From Crataegus laevigata (taxonomy: Eukaryota; Streptophyta; Magnoliopsida; Rosales; Rosaceae), in the NCBI GenBank assembly GCA_963580275.1, contig OY756945.1:10051501-10115500 (forward strand): a DNA stretch of 64,000 nt, read 5' to 3'. This document shows positions 1 through 10,573 of the stretch, in pieces. The notes below the pieces were generated by a model. The model searched no databases. It saw nothing but the letters and a program-made list of their open reading frames with translations, and was not told where the DNA came from. Numbering within the stretch: position 1 is the stretch's first letter; every line of letters begins with the position of its first letter. A program made the translations under genes and the position numbers.

Positions 1-223
1 ATTTCCCAGAAATAAAATATACTCATATACATATATATCTCTCAAAATCATGCTGGAAATATCAGTATGTATGCCATGCCAAAGTATCATAACTAATATC
101 TCAACTGTATGCTCATATCGTAAATATGTGATGTGAATAAATATCTGATAATCATCTCAGCCATCGGCTGCATATATAGCTCATAATCATCTCATCATCT
201 TATCATATCGACTCAGCCTTCGG

Positions 224-259
<36 letters not shown>

Positions 260-1902
260 TGCACATAAATCAATACCACCTCTAGTGGTCTGCAACTCAT
301 CAGTGTATATAGAATAATATGCTCTAGTGCTACAATCACGTGAAGACTATGCGAATGATTCGCGGGTCACCTACGAGTCGAACCACCTATAGTGGTCTAT
401 ACGACAAGAATGTGCACCTAACTTGGATCCATGGCGAGCATGTGGTGCGGGAGGTGAATAACACGTGAAAGACTGTGCCCTTAACTCTGGGCGGGAGCAC
501 TAATATAAATGTGCAGGTGTATGAGCTCAAATCACATCATTTCATTCATTCGTATCACATCACATTATTTCATTCTCATCATAACCAGTATAGAATCTTA
601 CCTGATACTTACCTGTGTGTCCGCAGCACTATCACAATTATATGCAAAGTACTAATGCATAATTAAAATAAATAGATACTTGCATGGCATCTCAAATCAT
701 TTCATTGTTTAAATTCATTTTCTGGGAAAAATAGCAATATATATAGGTATGTACGGAAAACAAACTGCCCACTCACTGATAAATAGCCGGGTCGTAGCCC
801 CCACGTCTAGCCTGGCTACGCTCGTCCTCGGGATAGGCATCGCCTATATAAGAAGTAACTGAATGAACATTATTTAACGTACATAAACGAAACTTTAGAA
901 ATAACTTCTCATACATTGATCAATTTTAGCATTTGAATATACCAACGTGACCTACTCGACGTCACGAACAACCAGAAATTTTTAGAAATTTTTTTGGACC
1001 CCGCACGCACCGCCACGCGCCGGCCAATCGCCTGGCACGTGTGACGGAAAGGCTAACGACGTCAGGAATATTTCGTTAACTTCTAACGGAAACTGTCAAA
1101 TCTAACTGACGGCGTCAGCATATTCCATCCAAACTGACGGAATATACTCCTTTCTTCTCCGGCGAGTCACCGGTCGCCAGTGATTGTTCGCCGGTTTCTG
1201 GAAATTTTTAAAATCGTCCTATCTCACTCATTTTTCATCCATTTTTCACGTATTTTATACCAAAATGAAGCTTACGAAAGGTAGAACACGTTTATACCTC
1301 TTTAAAGCTCTAAATCCTTTGAAATCACGTCGGGGAAAATTTACCAAAATCGGCCACCTTCGAACCTAGGCCTCCCGACGTCCAAACACCACCAACGAAG
1401 CACTCCGAGCGTCGTGGGAACCTCCTAAAGCTCACTGTGAGCTTGGATTGTCCTAACATGTAGCCATTAAAAAGTTGATGAATAGTGCTCAACTCGGAGC
1501 TCGAGTTTCTACGTGAAAACGAACGAGTTCTTACCTGTAATGGGTACCAGTGTAATCGTGAGGTTCCAAGCAACACAATGGTAGCCTTTACACCCTCGAT
1601 CTGTAAGGTTTGAGGTGTGTTTGAGGTTCGTCCGTACAAAATGAAGGAGAGAGAAAGAGAGTCTGCGAGAGAGAGAGGGTACGGGAGTGAGAGAAGAGAG
1701 GGAAGAGGAGTGAGTGGTCCAAATGCTAACACACTAACCAATCAACAACAACAATTTCCTAACTTCTCATTGGTCCCCAAAGATAAGGAAATTGTGTAAT
1801 TAGACCAATATCTTAGTTCAATTTACAAACATACCTCGTCGTTTAAGGGCAAATTCGTAATTTCACATAGTCGATATGAAAAATCCGGGACGGGCTGTCA
1901 CA
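1..1902 (+). mobile_element. Truncated long LTR (same family as 46205-48419)
   Basis: This is the right-hand part of a long terminal repeat cut by the window edge. It shares ordered landmarks with the complete copy at 46205-48419: the stem ACCACCTATAGTGGT, the stretch around 'actcactgata', a GC-rich block with repeated 'ttaacttctaacgg', and the end 'cgggac-ggg-tgtcaca'. The first base corresponds to roughly 360 bases inside that copy. ORFs here (for example 1325-1741 on minus) have no recognisable domain and are not called. A TA microsatellite lies at about 227-258. No gag or pol was seen, so it is probably a solo LTR or an LTR end. Confidence 0.7.
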
Positions 1903-2336
1903 CTCTCTATCAAAATTCCACTACTTGTAACCACATCTTTCTCCTCCATTTGAATCGATAAAGCTCCCAAAGCACAAACAATCAAAAATTCAATTTCAAT
2001 TTCAATCGAAATCTCACCTCATCGAGGTTGGGTCTAGGTAGTGAACGAAGACCGGCTAGTCAAAAATCTCACCTCATCGAGGTTGGGTCGTGTAGATCGA
2101 CGTCAGCCCGGGTGAGCTTGAAGGTAAATCAACTGCAGCCATAGTAGGATCTTCCTCAGAGGTTTTCACCATAGTCGAAGCTCTCTGCAGCTGCAATTTG
2201 GTTTTTGTTTTGCAGCTGCTATGGTTGATGATTGAGTTGGCCATCTTTGCAAATTGAGGAGCCGAAGATGACGAGGAGGTGATCTGAGTTGTCAGTCAGA
2301 GATGAAGGAATCGAGAGAAAAAACGAGGATGCAAGA
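1903..2336. other. Gene-free stretch with a 25-bp direct repeat
   Basis: No gene was recognised. A segment 'aatctcacctcatcgaggtt' is present twice, near 2009 and 2065. The composition resembles a 5' UTR or a gene fragment, but no reading frame supports a product. Confidence 0.4.
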
Positions 2337-2621
2337 TGTCACATCCCCGCCCGGGCGCAGCCACCTCCCGAGCCCGCTCCACCACCGTAGCACGATATTG
2401 TCCGCTTTGGGCCCCGACCACGCCCTCATGGTTTTGTTTCTGGGAACTCGCGAGCAATTCCCTAGTGGGTCACCCATCATGGGAGTGCTCTAGCCCCCTT
2501 CTCGCTTAACTTCGGAGTTCCATCGGAACCCGAAGCAGTGAGCTCCCAAAAGGCCTCGTGCTAGGTAGGGATGGGAATATACATTTAAGGATCACTCCCC
2601 TGGGCGATGTGGGATGTCACA
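2337..2621 (-). mobile_element. Cassandra TRIM solo LTR with 5S rRNA-like core
   Basis: On the minus strand the element starts TGTGACATCCCACATCGCCC and ends GGGATGTGACA, 285 bp long. Flanks are CAAGA (2332-2336) and CGAGA (2622-2626), a 4-of-5 match to a target duplication. The core at about 2442-2547 reads as a 5S rRNA derivative on the minus strand. The box-A-like region (ctccgaagttaagcg) is kept, but the box C region has diverged. Cassandra terminal-repeat retrotransposons in miniature are known for carrying 5S sequence in their LTRs and encode no protein. It pairs with the copy at 42194-42479. Confidence 0.88.
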
Positions 2622-3160
2622 CGAGAGATGTGGTTTTAGCAATCTCATGGTTTGCGAGAAGATTAGCTAGGACCGTTGAGCGAAGTCGGTTGTTGGAGCG
2701 AGTGAGAGCTAAGCCCATTAAAACTAGTCCATTCCAATAACAAACATGGGACCTCACTAGCTTTTAATCCAATCTAGTCTAGTAAGACTTAACGAAGTCA
2801 AACAAACGCAACCTTAATGTATTAAAATAACCCATATGATGGGTTTGTTAGGTCTTGACTTTTGCCTATAAAAGATTGAAAAATAAAGGAAAGAAGGGAG
2901 ATGAGAAACATACGAAAGAAAAAGAAAGAAAAGAGAAAAGGAAAAGAGAAAAAAAAGGAAGAAGAAAAAAAGTAATATTGTTGCCCAAAAGACGTAAGCA
3001 CAATCGCCAAACTTGGTAAATATTGTCTTTTATTTACTTTATTGTATGTACACATATTTTTATTTTCACAACAAATTGGTATTTTACGTTGAGTAAGATT
3101 GTGAGAATTAAAAGTAGAAATTTTGTAAAAATCCTTTAGGCACCGCCCTTTGTCTCCCTA
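2622..3160. other. Intergenic DNA with a MITE fragment
   Basis: Bases 2710-2812 resemble one end of the PIF-like MITE at 5449-5999 (both have 'aaacatggg', 'ctagtcc'-type subterminal repeats and 'caaacaaacgc'). A TATA-like 'cctataaaag' lies at 2867-2876, followed by a purine-rich tract to about 2985. No gene is supported. Confidence 0.4.
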
Positions 3161-3168
3161 TTCCTATA

Positions 3169-3219
3169 AGCCCAAACCTCTTAACTTGGGTAAAATTAAT
3201 TTTATATCGACCCGGCCCA
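3169..3219 (+). promoter_or_regulatory. Two site II-type motifs upstream of eIF1A
   Basis: AGCCCA at 3169-3174 and GGCCCA at 3214-3219 are reverse complements of TGGGCT and TGGGCC. This TGGGCY 'site II' motif is common in promoters of plant translation and cell-growth genes. Their place shortly upstream of the inferred first exon fits, but function is inference only. Confidence 0.4.
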
Positions 3220-3359
3220 ACTTGAACCTACTTGACCTTTCGTGGTACAAATACGAGCTGCGTGCTAGGGCTATCGATTCGATACCAGAGGCTCAGTTTT
3301 TGCAGATTGTGATCCTCCGTCGAATCCTCCTCCAAGTTTCGTCTTTTCGCAAACCAGAG

Positions 3360-3949
3360 GTATTCTCCTCCCTATCTTTTTCGTCTTCTGAAATTGTTAT
3401 CGATTCTAGTGTTTCGTAGTTTTCCTGTAAATCGCTATAGCTGGCTGTGCGTTGAATTTTTTGGGGGATCTCATTTAATTACATATGGGTTTTTTGAATT
3501 TCAGAGAATTTGTTCTTCCTGAGGTTTCTATGTTATTGGAATTTTATGTTAATTTTATTGGTTTGATTGTTTTTCCCGTAATTTTGATAAATTTTATTTC
3601 TTGAAGTTCAATTTATGTTTGAATGATAAAATTTTGAATCTTTTTTTTCTTCAAAACCGAAATTAACTGTTGTTTGAGTTAAGCCTAACAGACCCAGAAT
3701 CTATTTTTTTGTGCGAATTTAATTTCTAATTCATTGAAGAATTTTTTTTTGTTAACCTATATTTTTAGGGTTTTTTTATTCATTGGTAATTTGAGTTTAT
3801 ATGCTTTATTGTACGTTTTTGTAGGATGAAAATATGTTTTCGTGAACTTTGAGGGTTGTGATCCAGTTTTGGTTTTTGTTGAATAATTTACCAAGTTATG
3901 CAAGTGGTTGATATTCATGTTTGAGTACCTGATTGTACTTTGGTTGCAG
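3360..3949 (+). other. Intron in the eIF1A 5' UTR
   Basis: The donor AG|GTATTC at 3360 and acceptor TTGGTTGCAG| ending at 3949 bracket a T-rich 590-base segment. The start codon lies 17 bases after the acceptor. Leader introns are common in plant housekeeping genes and often raise expression. Confidence 0.7.
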
Positions 3950-3966
3950 AAACAGAACTAGTAATC

Positions 3967-4407
3967 ATGCCGAAGAACAAGGGTAAGGGAGGAAAGAACA
4001 GGAAGAGAGGTAAGAACGAAGCTGATGACGAAAAGCGTGAGCTTGTGTTCAAGGAAGATGGACAGGAGTACGCCCAAGTGCTCCGAATGCTTGGTAACGG
4101 TCGGTGTGAAGCCATGTGCATTGATGGGACCAAGCGACTTTGTCACATCCGTGGTAAGATGCACAAGAAGGTTTGGATTGCAGCTGGTGATATCATTCTT
4201 GTCGGCCTTCGTGACTATCAGGACGACAAAGCTGATGTGATCCTCAAGTACATGCCTGATGAGGCTAGGCTCCTGAAGGCATATGGAGAGCTTCCAGAGA
4301 ATACACGTCTCAACGAGGGTATTGCTGGGGGTATTGATGATGAAGAAACCGAAGGTGGTGTTGATGACTATATTGAGTTTGAGGATGAAGATATCGATAA
4401 GATATAG
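3967..4407 (+). CDS. EIF1A: Eukaryotic translation initiation factor 1A (eIF1A)
   Basis: The 146-aa product matches eIF1A, the small factor that binds the 40S A site, promotes scanning and helps load the eIF2-GTP-Met-tRNAi complex in the cytoplasm. The order is typical. A Lys/Arg/Gly-rich N-terminus (MPKNKGKGGKNRKRGKN) is followed by the OB-fold (about residues 30-100, with NGRCEAMCIDG, RGKMHKKVWI and GDIILVGLRDYQD). A very acidic C-terminal tail ends in DEDIDKI. Length agrees with plant family members. I chose the ATG at 3967: the upstream in-frame start lies partly in the 5' UTR intron, and MPKNKGKGG is the conserved start. The coding part is a single uninterrupted exon with no disabling change. 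It is transcribed away from the LTR and Cassandra sequences to its left. Confidence 0.96.
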   Translation: MPKNKGKGGKNRKRGKNEADDEKRELVFKEDGQEYAQVLRMLGNGRCEAMCIDGTKRLCHIRGKMHKKVWIAAGDIILVGLRDYQDDKADVILKYMPDEARLLKAYGELPENTRLNEGIAGGIDDEETEGGVDDYIEFEDEDIDKI

Positions 4408-5039
4408 ACTTTCAGGTTAAAACTCTATTTGGATGTTATGTTTTTACCGTTACCGATTGGCAGTTACTTGTCATTAGTATAAGTCAAACTTGGATTGGCA
4501 GTTGGCTCTGTATGGTTTTGTATTTCCAGATGGGGAATTGGTCATGTTCCATGTAACATCTGTTATTACTAATATATTTGATATGTTTTGTCTGTCTTTT
4601 TCGAATAACTTACCTTTTTACTCTTGCCTTATTGTGTGTTTCGTTTTTAACAGCATTCTTGTCGATGACGATGTTTTACCTAATTAGTTGTGTATTTACT
4701 TTCACTGGTTTCGTCGGAGGAGATGAGGTTCTTTGAGTCGCATGTTTAAACTCACTCAGGTATCAAGCATCAGATTATATATAACATGACAGATTATTTA
4801 CTTGACCGAGGTTCTACAGGGAAATCTATGTTCATTAGAATGAAGTATTTCTGCACTTCCTTCTCCCCGTTTGCTTTTCGTTGCGCGCTTCATCTTTTTC
4901 GGTTTCCCTCGAACAATCCTTCTTGCTTACCTGTATAAATGATTAAATGTTGAAGCCAGTCGTTGAATCGAACGCCAGAACTTAGTAATTTTGTTCTTCA
5001 AATATAGACTCGTTTGACAAGCTCAGTTCGGATCATAGC
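4408..5039. other. Convergent 3' regions of eIF1A (+) and the IQD gene (-)
   Basis: This T-rich DNA holds the 3' UTR of eIF1A and, read on minus, the 3' UTR of the IQD gene. No further gene or repeat was recognised. The two stop codons lie about 630 bases apart. Confidence 0.6.
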
Positions 5040-7495
5040 TCAAATGGACTCTTTCCCACACTCGTAGCTTGGCATCGTTTTTCGCCTCGATAGGCTTCTC
5101 GTAGCCTTGAATCTGTTCTTAGTTGGATTGAAGCCGTCTTTCTCTTCTGCTGTTACCGGAAAGTTATCAAATAGGACACTGACTTCATTAGATCCGCAGC
5201 TCTCTTTTTCTTCATCTGCAACGTCGAACAATCGCTTTCCAATGACAAATCTTTGGCTGCTGTGAATTGATTCAACCTGGTTGCTTATATGACTTTCTGC
5301 GGAGGAGATTTCAGGAGGGCGGGTTGCCATCCACCGTTCTAGCCAGCTCCAACCAATGTTCTGTTCTGTGCCATCAGTGGTGTGCCTTTTCTTTGAGCAG
5401 ATCCTTAGCTTCAAACAAATAATACTAAATTAGTTTCCAAAACCATAGGGGTGCGTTTGTTGCACCGGACTGTCTCAGACTGGACTAGCTTCAGGGACTA
5501 AGTTGTACTGGCTTAGACTAGACTAAGCTGGACTAGCTTAGTGAAGCGTTTGGGCAGTGTCGGACTAACAAGCAGGATAATTAACAAACTATAATATTAT
5601 ATTATTTAATCCATAAATATTAATATTTTATTTTTATCCTATTTTTTTTTATTCCTTTAATCCTTCCTTACCGCCCCATTCTCTCCCTCTTTTTCTCCAT
5701 CTTTTTCTCCCTTGTCCGTTCCAATCTTTTCTTCAATTTGGTATTTTATATGAAAATTGGTTGTGAAAAACATCTATTCCAATGGCTTTCGAATGTGAGT
5801 GGTCGAGGAGCAAGGCGAGGAGGAGAAAGGGGACAGTCTTAGCTAGTCCCATGGTTTTTGAGGGGTTTCACTAAGACCAGCTAGTCCCTGATTTAGTCTA
5901 GGCTAGTGAGACTTAGTCTCATTAAACCTAGTCTCTGTCAGGAGCAAACATGGGTTAGTCCAGTCCAGTACCCTTTAGTGAGGGAAAACAAACGCCCCCT
6001 AGGAGTCTTAAAACCTGTTTCAGGGCAAAATCTTGGATGTAGTTGGTTATTTATCTCTCTCTCTCTCTCTCTCTCAGTCACATGATTTTTCTTGTCTCTC
6101 ACATCGCATGAGATCGAGAGAGAGAGAGAGAGAGAGAGGTGTTAAATCACCGGTTGCACAATAGAATCCCAACTCTTTTAGGAATGATTTTCAGTACCTG
6201 TTGTGAAAAGGCGTACGCCAGTGCTCTCTCCCGCCTTGTTGTTGCTTCCAATCTGTTCTGCATTCTCATTCTTGATATGTTGCTACTTACTGTGCTGGCA
6301 TCCCATTCTTCCTGTAAATTTTTACGAATGTCAATGATCATACGTGATTCAATCTCAACACGTTCGTAGACACATAAATAACTTGTAAAATCCCAGTTTG
6401 AATTCACTCTTAAATCTCAACGTGGTTCTACCACATTTTTTTAGCATTACATAGTTCTAACATTTAAGAATGAAAAGTTGAGTTGTTTCTGATCTACCTT
6501 CAACTTCAGTGCCTGCGCTCTAGCTTTCTCTCGTGTCCGGTGGTGAGCAGCTGAATTTTCTCCTTGAATCGAGTAAACTTCCACAGAATTTCCCGTTTGA
6601 ACTTCTACCGACGTGCCTAGAGACTCCCTACTTGGACTTTCCGCTCCAACAAGAAGCTCCTGCTCACCATCCTTGGATCTAGTTCCTCCATTTCGACACC
6701 TAATCTGAAATCCAAGCAGTCTAATGAATATTAGCCAGAATTTCCAGTGCAGTAACGCATATATCCCTCAAAGTTATCAATGAATAACGAGTTAGCATTT
6801 TCGAAACAATTATGGGATGTCTGAGTTTTCTCTCGTAACTTAAATTGTAACATAAATCTGCAGATCGTGGGCAAATTGAAGAAAATTGTAACGTAAATAC
6901 CATCAAAGATCTTTGAATACACTTATTTCTCTACAAGATGAGCAAATTGAAGTAATCTGATAGTGTCGAATTACCCAAAAGCCTCTAAATGCTGACTGGA
7001 TGACGGTTGCTGCACGCTCCTCAGACATTGTTTTGGAGACTGAAGATTCTGTCGTTGCCACTTCCACATCTACCTTAGTTGCTTCTCTTCTGATGTTTCC
7101 CTTATCTCTCAAGTCTTCTGGCATCGGTTGCGTGACAGTTGCCTCGGAGCTCCTAACCGAACTAGAATCTTCATCCGCAACAGCTAAAACTGAATTGAAC
7201 TGCGTGGTGGCAGTAGCCACAGAGCTCTTAACTGAAGCCGAATCATTCTCTGCTATGACTGAATTATATTCATCCCCACATAGGTACGATCTGACCGAGC
7301 TCCACCTTCTCCTCTCTGTCACATTGCTCCTCACCTAAATGCCATCAAACAAAAACACAAATCACATTAGTACGTACCACAATTAATAGGAGAGGGTTGA
7401 AGCATTGTATGGTGGCAACTCACATTGCTCTCATGTGTACCGAAAGATCGGTTTCTCGAGAAAACACTCCTGACTAAGCCTCCACTGATGCCCAT
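5040..7495 (-). CDS. IQ-domain (IQD family) calmodulin-binding protein, five exons
   Basis: Exons on minus are 7495-7424, 7334-6975, 6704-6498, 6353-6198 and 5408-5040, all joined in phase 0 with GT-AG introns, giving 387 aa. The start is MGISGGLVRSVFSRNRS. Splicing exon 2 to exon 3 rebuilds an IQ motif (IQSAFRGFW|IR, residues 136-146), fitting the known conserved intron inside the IQ motif of IQD genes. Later signatures are ATTRRERALAYAFSQQ (exon 4) and GWSWLERWMATRPPE (about 284-298). IQD proteins bind calmodulin and act at microtubules, the plasma membrane or the nucleus as scaffolds. The acceptor of exon 4 is the least certain. Intron 4 (5409-6197) holds a 551-bp MITE and two dinucleotide tracts. 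All exons are open, so the gene looks intact. Confidence 0.88.
5449..5999. mobile_element. PIF/Harbinger-like MITE in an IQD intron
   Basis: The left end GGGTGCGTTTGTTGC and right end AACAAACGCCCCC form imperfect terminal inverted repeats. Both are flanked by the 3-base duplication TAG (5446-5448 and 6000-6002). Subterminal 'gactag'/'ctagtc' motifs repeat many times and there is no coding capacity. It sits wholly inside intron 4 of the IQD gene. The PIF/Harbinger assignment rests on the 3-bp TSD and TIR style. Confidence 0.7.
6054..6138. repeat. Facing (TC)n and (GA)n microsatellites
   Basis: (TC)11 at 6054-6075 and a GA tract at 6116-6138 are mutually complementary and separated by about 40 bases. 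Transcribed RNA could form a hairpin within intron 4 of the IQD gene. Confidence 0.8.
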
Positions 7496-7543
7496 CTCAA
7501 ATCAGAAGCTCTAAGGAGATGCTCAAAAGTGTGTTGCCAATTA

Positions 7544-7552
7544 CATATATAT
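7544..7552 (-). promoter_or_regulatory. TATA-like box for the IQD gene
   Basis: The minus strand reads GCATATATATGTAAT about 50 bases upstream of the ATG at 7495. Position and sequence suit a core promoter, although the implied 5' UTR would be short. Confidence 0.35.
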
Positions 7553-7559
7553 GCTTCAG

Positions 7560-9587
7560 AAAAAGTTTGATTAGTGCACTGAGATTCTCACTCAGTTATA
7601 CTACTAACCATAGAAAGAATCAGTGTAAATTTGTTCATAAAGCAAAGAAATAAACCCGGAATTGGTATTAACACTCCGAAAAATCATCCTGCGATACTCT
7701 CTCCCTCATTTTTTTATTGATGAGGACTGCATGATTGACTTTTTTGGAGTGCTAATTATACAGCTACTAAAAACTAATGCGTTTTTAATTAGGAGAAAAG
7801 TACTTCTTAGATAGGATTAAATTAGAAGAACTGCAGAGAAGAGAAGGCTTTTAGAGCTGGATGGATCTGTACTTTAATCACAAAATAATAGAAGATGAAA
7901 AGTGAGAGATTAGATGATGAGGGGGGGGGGGGGGGGGGGGCGTTGTGTTTTTGCTTTTTCATCCACTTTTTGCACATGGGTTCAGCACTTTGGCCTCACA
8001 TAAAGCTTACTCGCTATTAGGGTTGTGTCTGCCCTTCTGGTTACTTCTTATGGTATTTTGTGGAGAAAAATATAAGATATTATCTAACACTATCTACATC
8101 TACTTATTTCACTCATCGTGTGATTTTGAAATATACTTCTTATAACATGTGATATAAGAATCATGTGACTTTAATACATCACTCTGTTTCACTCATTATA
8201 TAACTTGTTCTGTCCTTTGGTGGAGAGAAACTTGGTATACATGCATAGCTGTATCTCTATCACTTATCTCATTTATCACGTAACTTTGGATCATATCTCA
8301 TTCACCACATGAATTATTTTGTCTATTGGTGGAAAGATCTTTAAGTGTGACAGGAATACATACCAAACACTCTATCTCACTCGTTGCATGACTTTTGTAT
8401 CCCTGGACCAAATGAAAATCATGCCGACAACTTTAGGAGCTGTTTGAGAGGCCAAAATCCAAAAAAATGTAGTAGTACTATACTTTGCGGGATAGATATA
8501 AGACGTGTAGAGAAAAGGTGAAATACAACACTAATCTGTAGCAATTTAGTTCCTTGTGTGTTGTTGTGATAGAAGAGGAAAATAAGCATTGGCTTAGACA
8601 GATCCCTTTTTTTTCTTTTCGTGAGATTAAAGTTTGGGATTTTTTTAGTAACTTAGACAGATGCTTTCCCCTTTCAATCTTTACCATCAAGTTTTTGCTG
8701 CTTAAAACAGAGATGAACTTCTACATTCCGACTTCAGTTTCTCCGTCTTTATCAAAAAACACTTGCATGTTACTTATGAGTTCATACTAAAATCGGTAAA
8801 TGAGGAGATACATAAAGATGGGACGATGAAGAGATAATAATGGGAGATACTGACATCGGAATAAGAAGGTAGTTTTCGTAAAAACGGATATATGTGATCT
8901 ATATGGTCACTAGAATAATTAAGTCCAATGTCATCAGCTCAATATGGTCGTCCTGATCAGTCACTTTTCCCTTTCGATAATGATTCTTTCAGTACATATT
9001 TTTTGCCATTAGGGTTGTTAGATTATAAATAGATAATGGCACATGCTCTGCACTAAAGACAGTTCATCATGGGACTGACTGTGCTGTAATATAACAAGAA
9101 AAAAATCTAGCAACACAAAAATCATGAATTTTTTTATATATTTTAATTTCATAGTTTAATCATGAAATGATGTGACAAATAATATCAGAGTGTTTAGATT
9201 ATTAAAAACTAAGTGGGTGACTAGATTATAGTGTGTTTTTTTTACACGTCAAATTACAGTCTTTGTGAGAAAAAGAAATAATTAGATAACTGTTTTATTT
9301 ACTTTTTTTAAGCTTGCCACACAATCAATTTTGTGCATGTTTGAGATTGTTTTTGAAACTGCTAAAAATGTTTTTGGACAATCTAATAGGAGATAGAAAG
9401 TGTAACAGTGAATTTGAGTTATAGAAATACTTTTCGGAGAAGCACATGTCCAATCCTTCTTTAGAAAACACCTCCAAAATACTTTTTTTTTATGAGCAAT
9501 ATAGTTTTTAATAAAATTTCAACTTGTTGTCAATAAAACCACTTTTTTAAAAAGTCGAAACCTAGTTGTACTATTTTTTTTATAGAC
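7560..9587. other. AT-rich intergenic region
   Basis: No gene was recognised. A run of 20 G lies at 7921-7940. Between about 8060 and 8400, a degenerate phrase like 'tctcactcatcgtgtgactt' recurs four or five times at roughly 100-base spacing, suggesting an old decayed tandem repeat or MITE. Short ORFs are in T-rich DNA and have no domain signature. Confidence 0.5.
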
Positions 9588-9590
9588 TAA

Positions 9591-9943
9591 GGGCTGGTTT
9601 GGTATTGCTGTACTTTGAAAAAAAGCTGCTGTGAGAATAAGCGGCTGTGAAATAAATCAGCTGAGTGTTTGGTAAACATTTTTGTAAAAGTGCTTTTGAA
9701 AAAAAAAGCAGTCTGATAGTGGGTATTTTCATTAAAGGAGCACTGTAGCTCTGTGTGCTTTGAAAAAAAAGCTTGTTTTCCAAAGCTACAAATAGCTGCT
9801 TCAGCTTTTTCCTTTGATTTCAGCTTATTCTCACAGCAGTTTCCAAAATAAGCCATTTTTTTTAGTTTACCAAACACGTAAAACTCTTACAGCTTTTTTT
9901 CATGGATGTTTTTTTTTAAAGCACCTCACTCTCAAACCACCCC
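9591..9943. mobile_element. Tourist/PIF-like MITE
   Basis: The 353-bp element starts GGGCTGGTTTGG and ends CAAACCACCCC, an imperfect inverted pair. It is flanked by TAA on both sides (9588-9590 and 9944-9946). The inside holds short inverted 'aagctgctgtgagaataagc' type segments and no coding capacity. TAA duplication with G-rich TIRs is typical of PIF/Harbinger-derived MITEs. Confidence 0.75.
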
Positions 9944-9946
9944 TAA

Positions 9947-10300
9947 GTGTTCTCTGTAAGTTCCAAAAGTATTTAAGTGTTTTTTTTGGAGAAAGTGCTT
10001 CAAGTGCCTTTTAATGATCCACTTGAATTTTTTATAAAAGATTAGTCTAATTTTTTTTTTTCAAAAAACTCTTCCAACATTTTTATAATCATTTCCAAAC
10101 AAACCATATATCCAACATGATTTTCTTCGAATTCTTTTGGTGAGGATCCTAAAAATCTATGGATCATATTTGTGCCTAATTTTTTTTCAAATATTATTTA
10201 TATTTAATTTTAAATAAAAATATTTAAATATCCCGAATATTTGACTTATTAACCCGACTCGGATGTTTATCGGAAATCCTCTCTTTTCATTTTTCTTTTG
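9947..10300. other. AT-rich DNA upstream of the TAF6 locus
   Basis: No gene is seen. The segment around 10193-10216 ('ttatttatatttaatttta') recurs at about 37672 and, more diverged, at 38141, suggesting a shared decayed MITE. Confidence 0.4.
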
Positions 10301-10396
10301 CCCCGACTGAATCTTCTTCTTCCTTTCCGAGCGAACGAACGAAGCCTGCAACTTCTGTTGCTCAAGTTGACGTTTTTCAGTTTTCACTCGTGCGGA

Positions 10397-10406
10397 TTAG
10401 GGTTTT
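10397..10406 (+). promoter_or_regulatory. Telo-box-like motif in the TAF6 leader
   Basis: ATTAGGGTTT is close to the reverse complement of the telo-box AAACCCTAA found in plant housekeeping promoters and leaders. It lies in the first untranslated exon, which appears to end at 10432 before a 141-base leader intron (10433-10573). Confidence 0.35.
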
Positions 10407-10573
10407 GCTTGCCTGCCCAGAAAATTTGAAGGGTAAGAAATAAAATCTGTTTTCGATCATACAAAATGTTACACTTCAAGTTCAAGATTAAAAAAAAATG
10501 TATACGTTTTTGCTTTGTACTAAACAAGTTGGAAGTTTTTGATGGGAATGACTTATTGTCGTGATTGTTTCAG

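Noticed and set aside
1325..1741. 138-aa minus ORF as a gene
   Set aside because: It lies within the LTR, partly in purine-rich simple sequence, and has no domain or splice context.
2302..2493. Paired ORFs on both strands at 2.3-2.5 kb
   Set aside because: They are chance frames through the Cassandra LTR and its 5S-like core.
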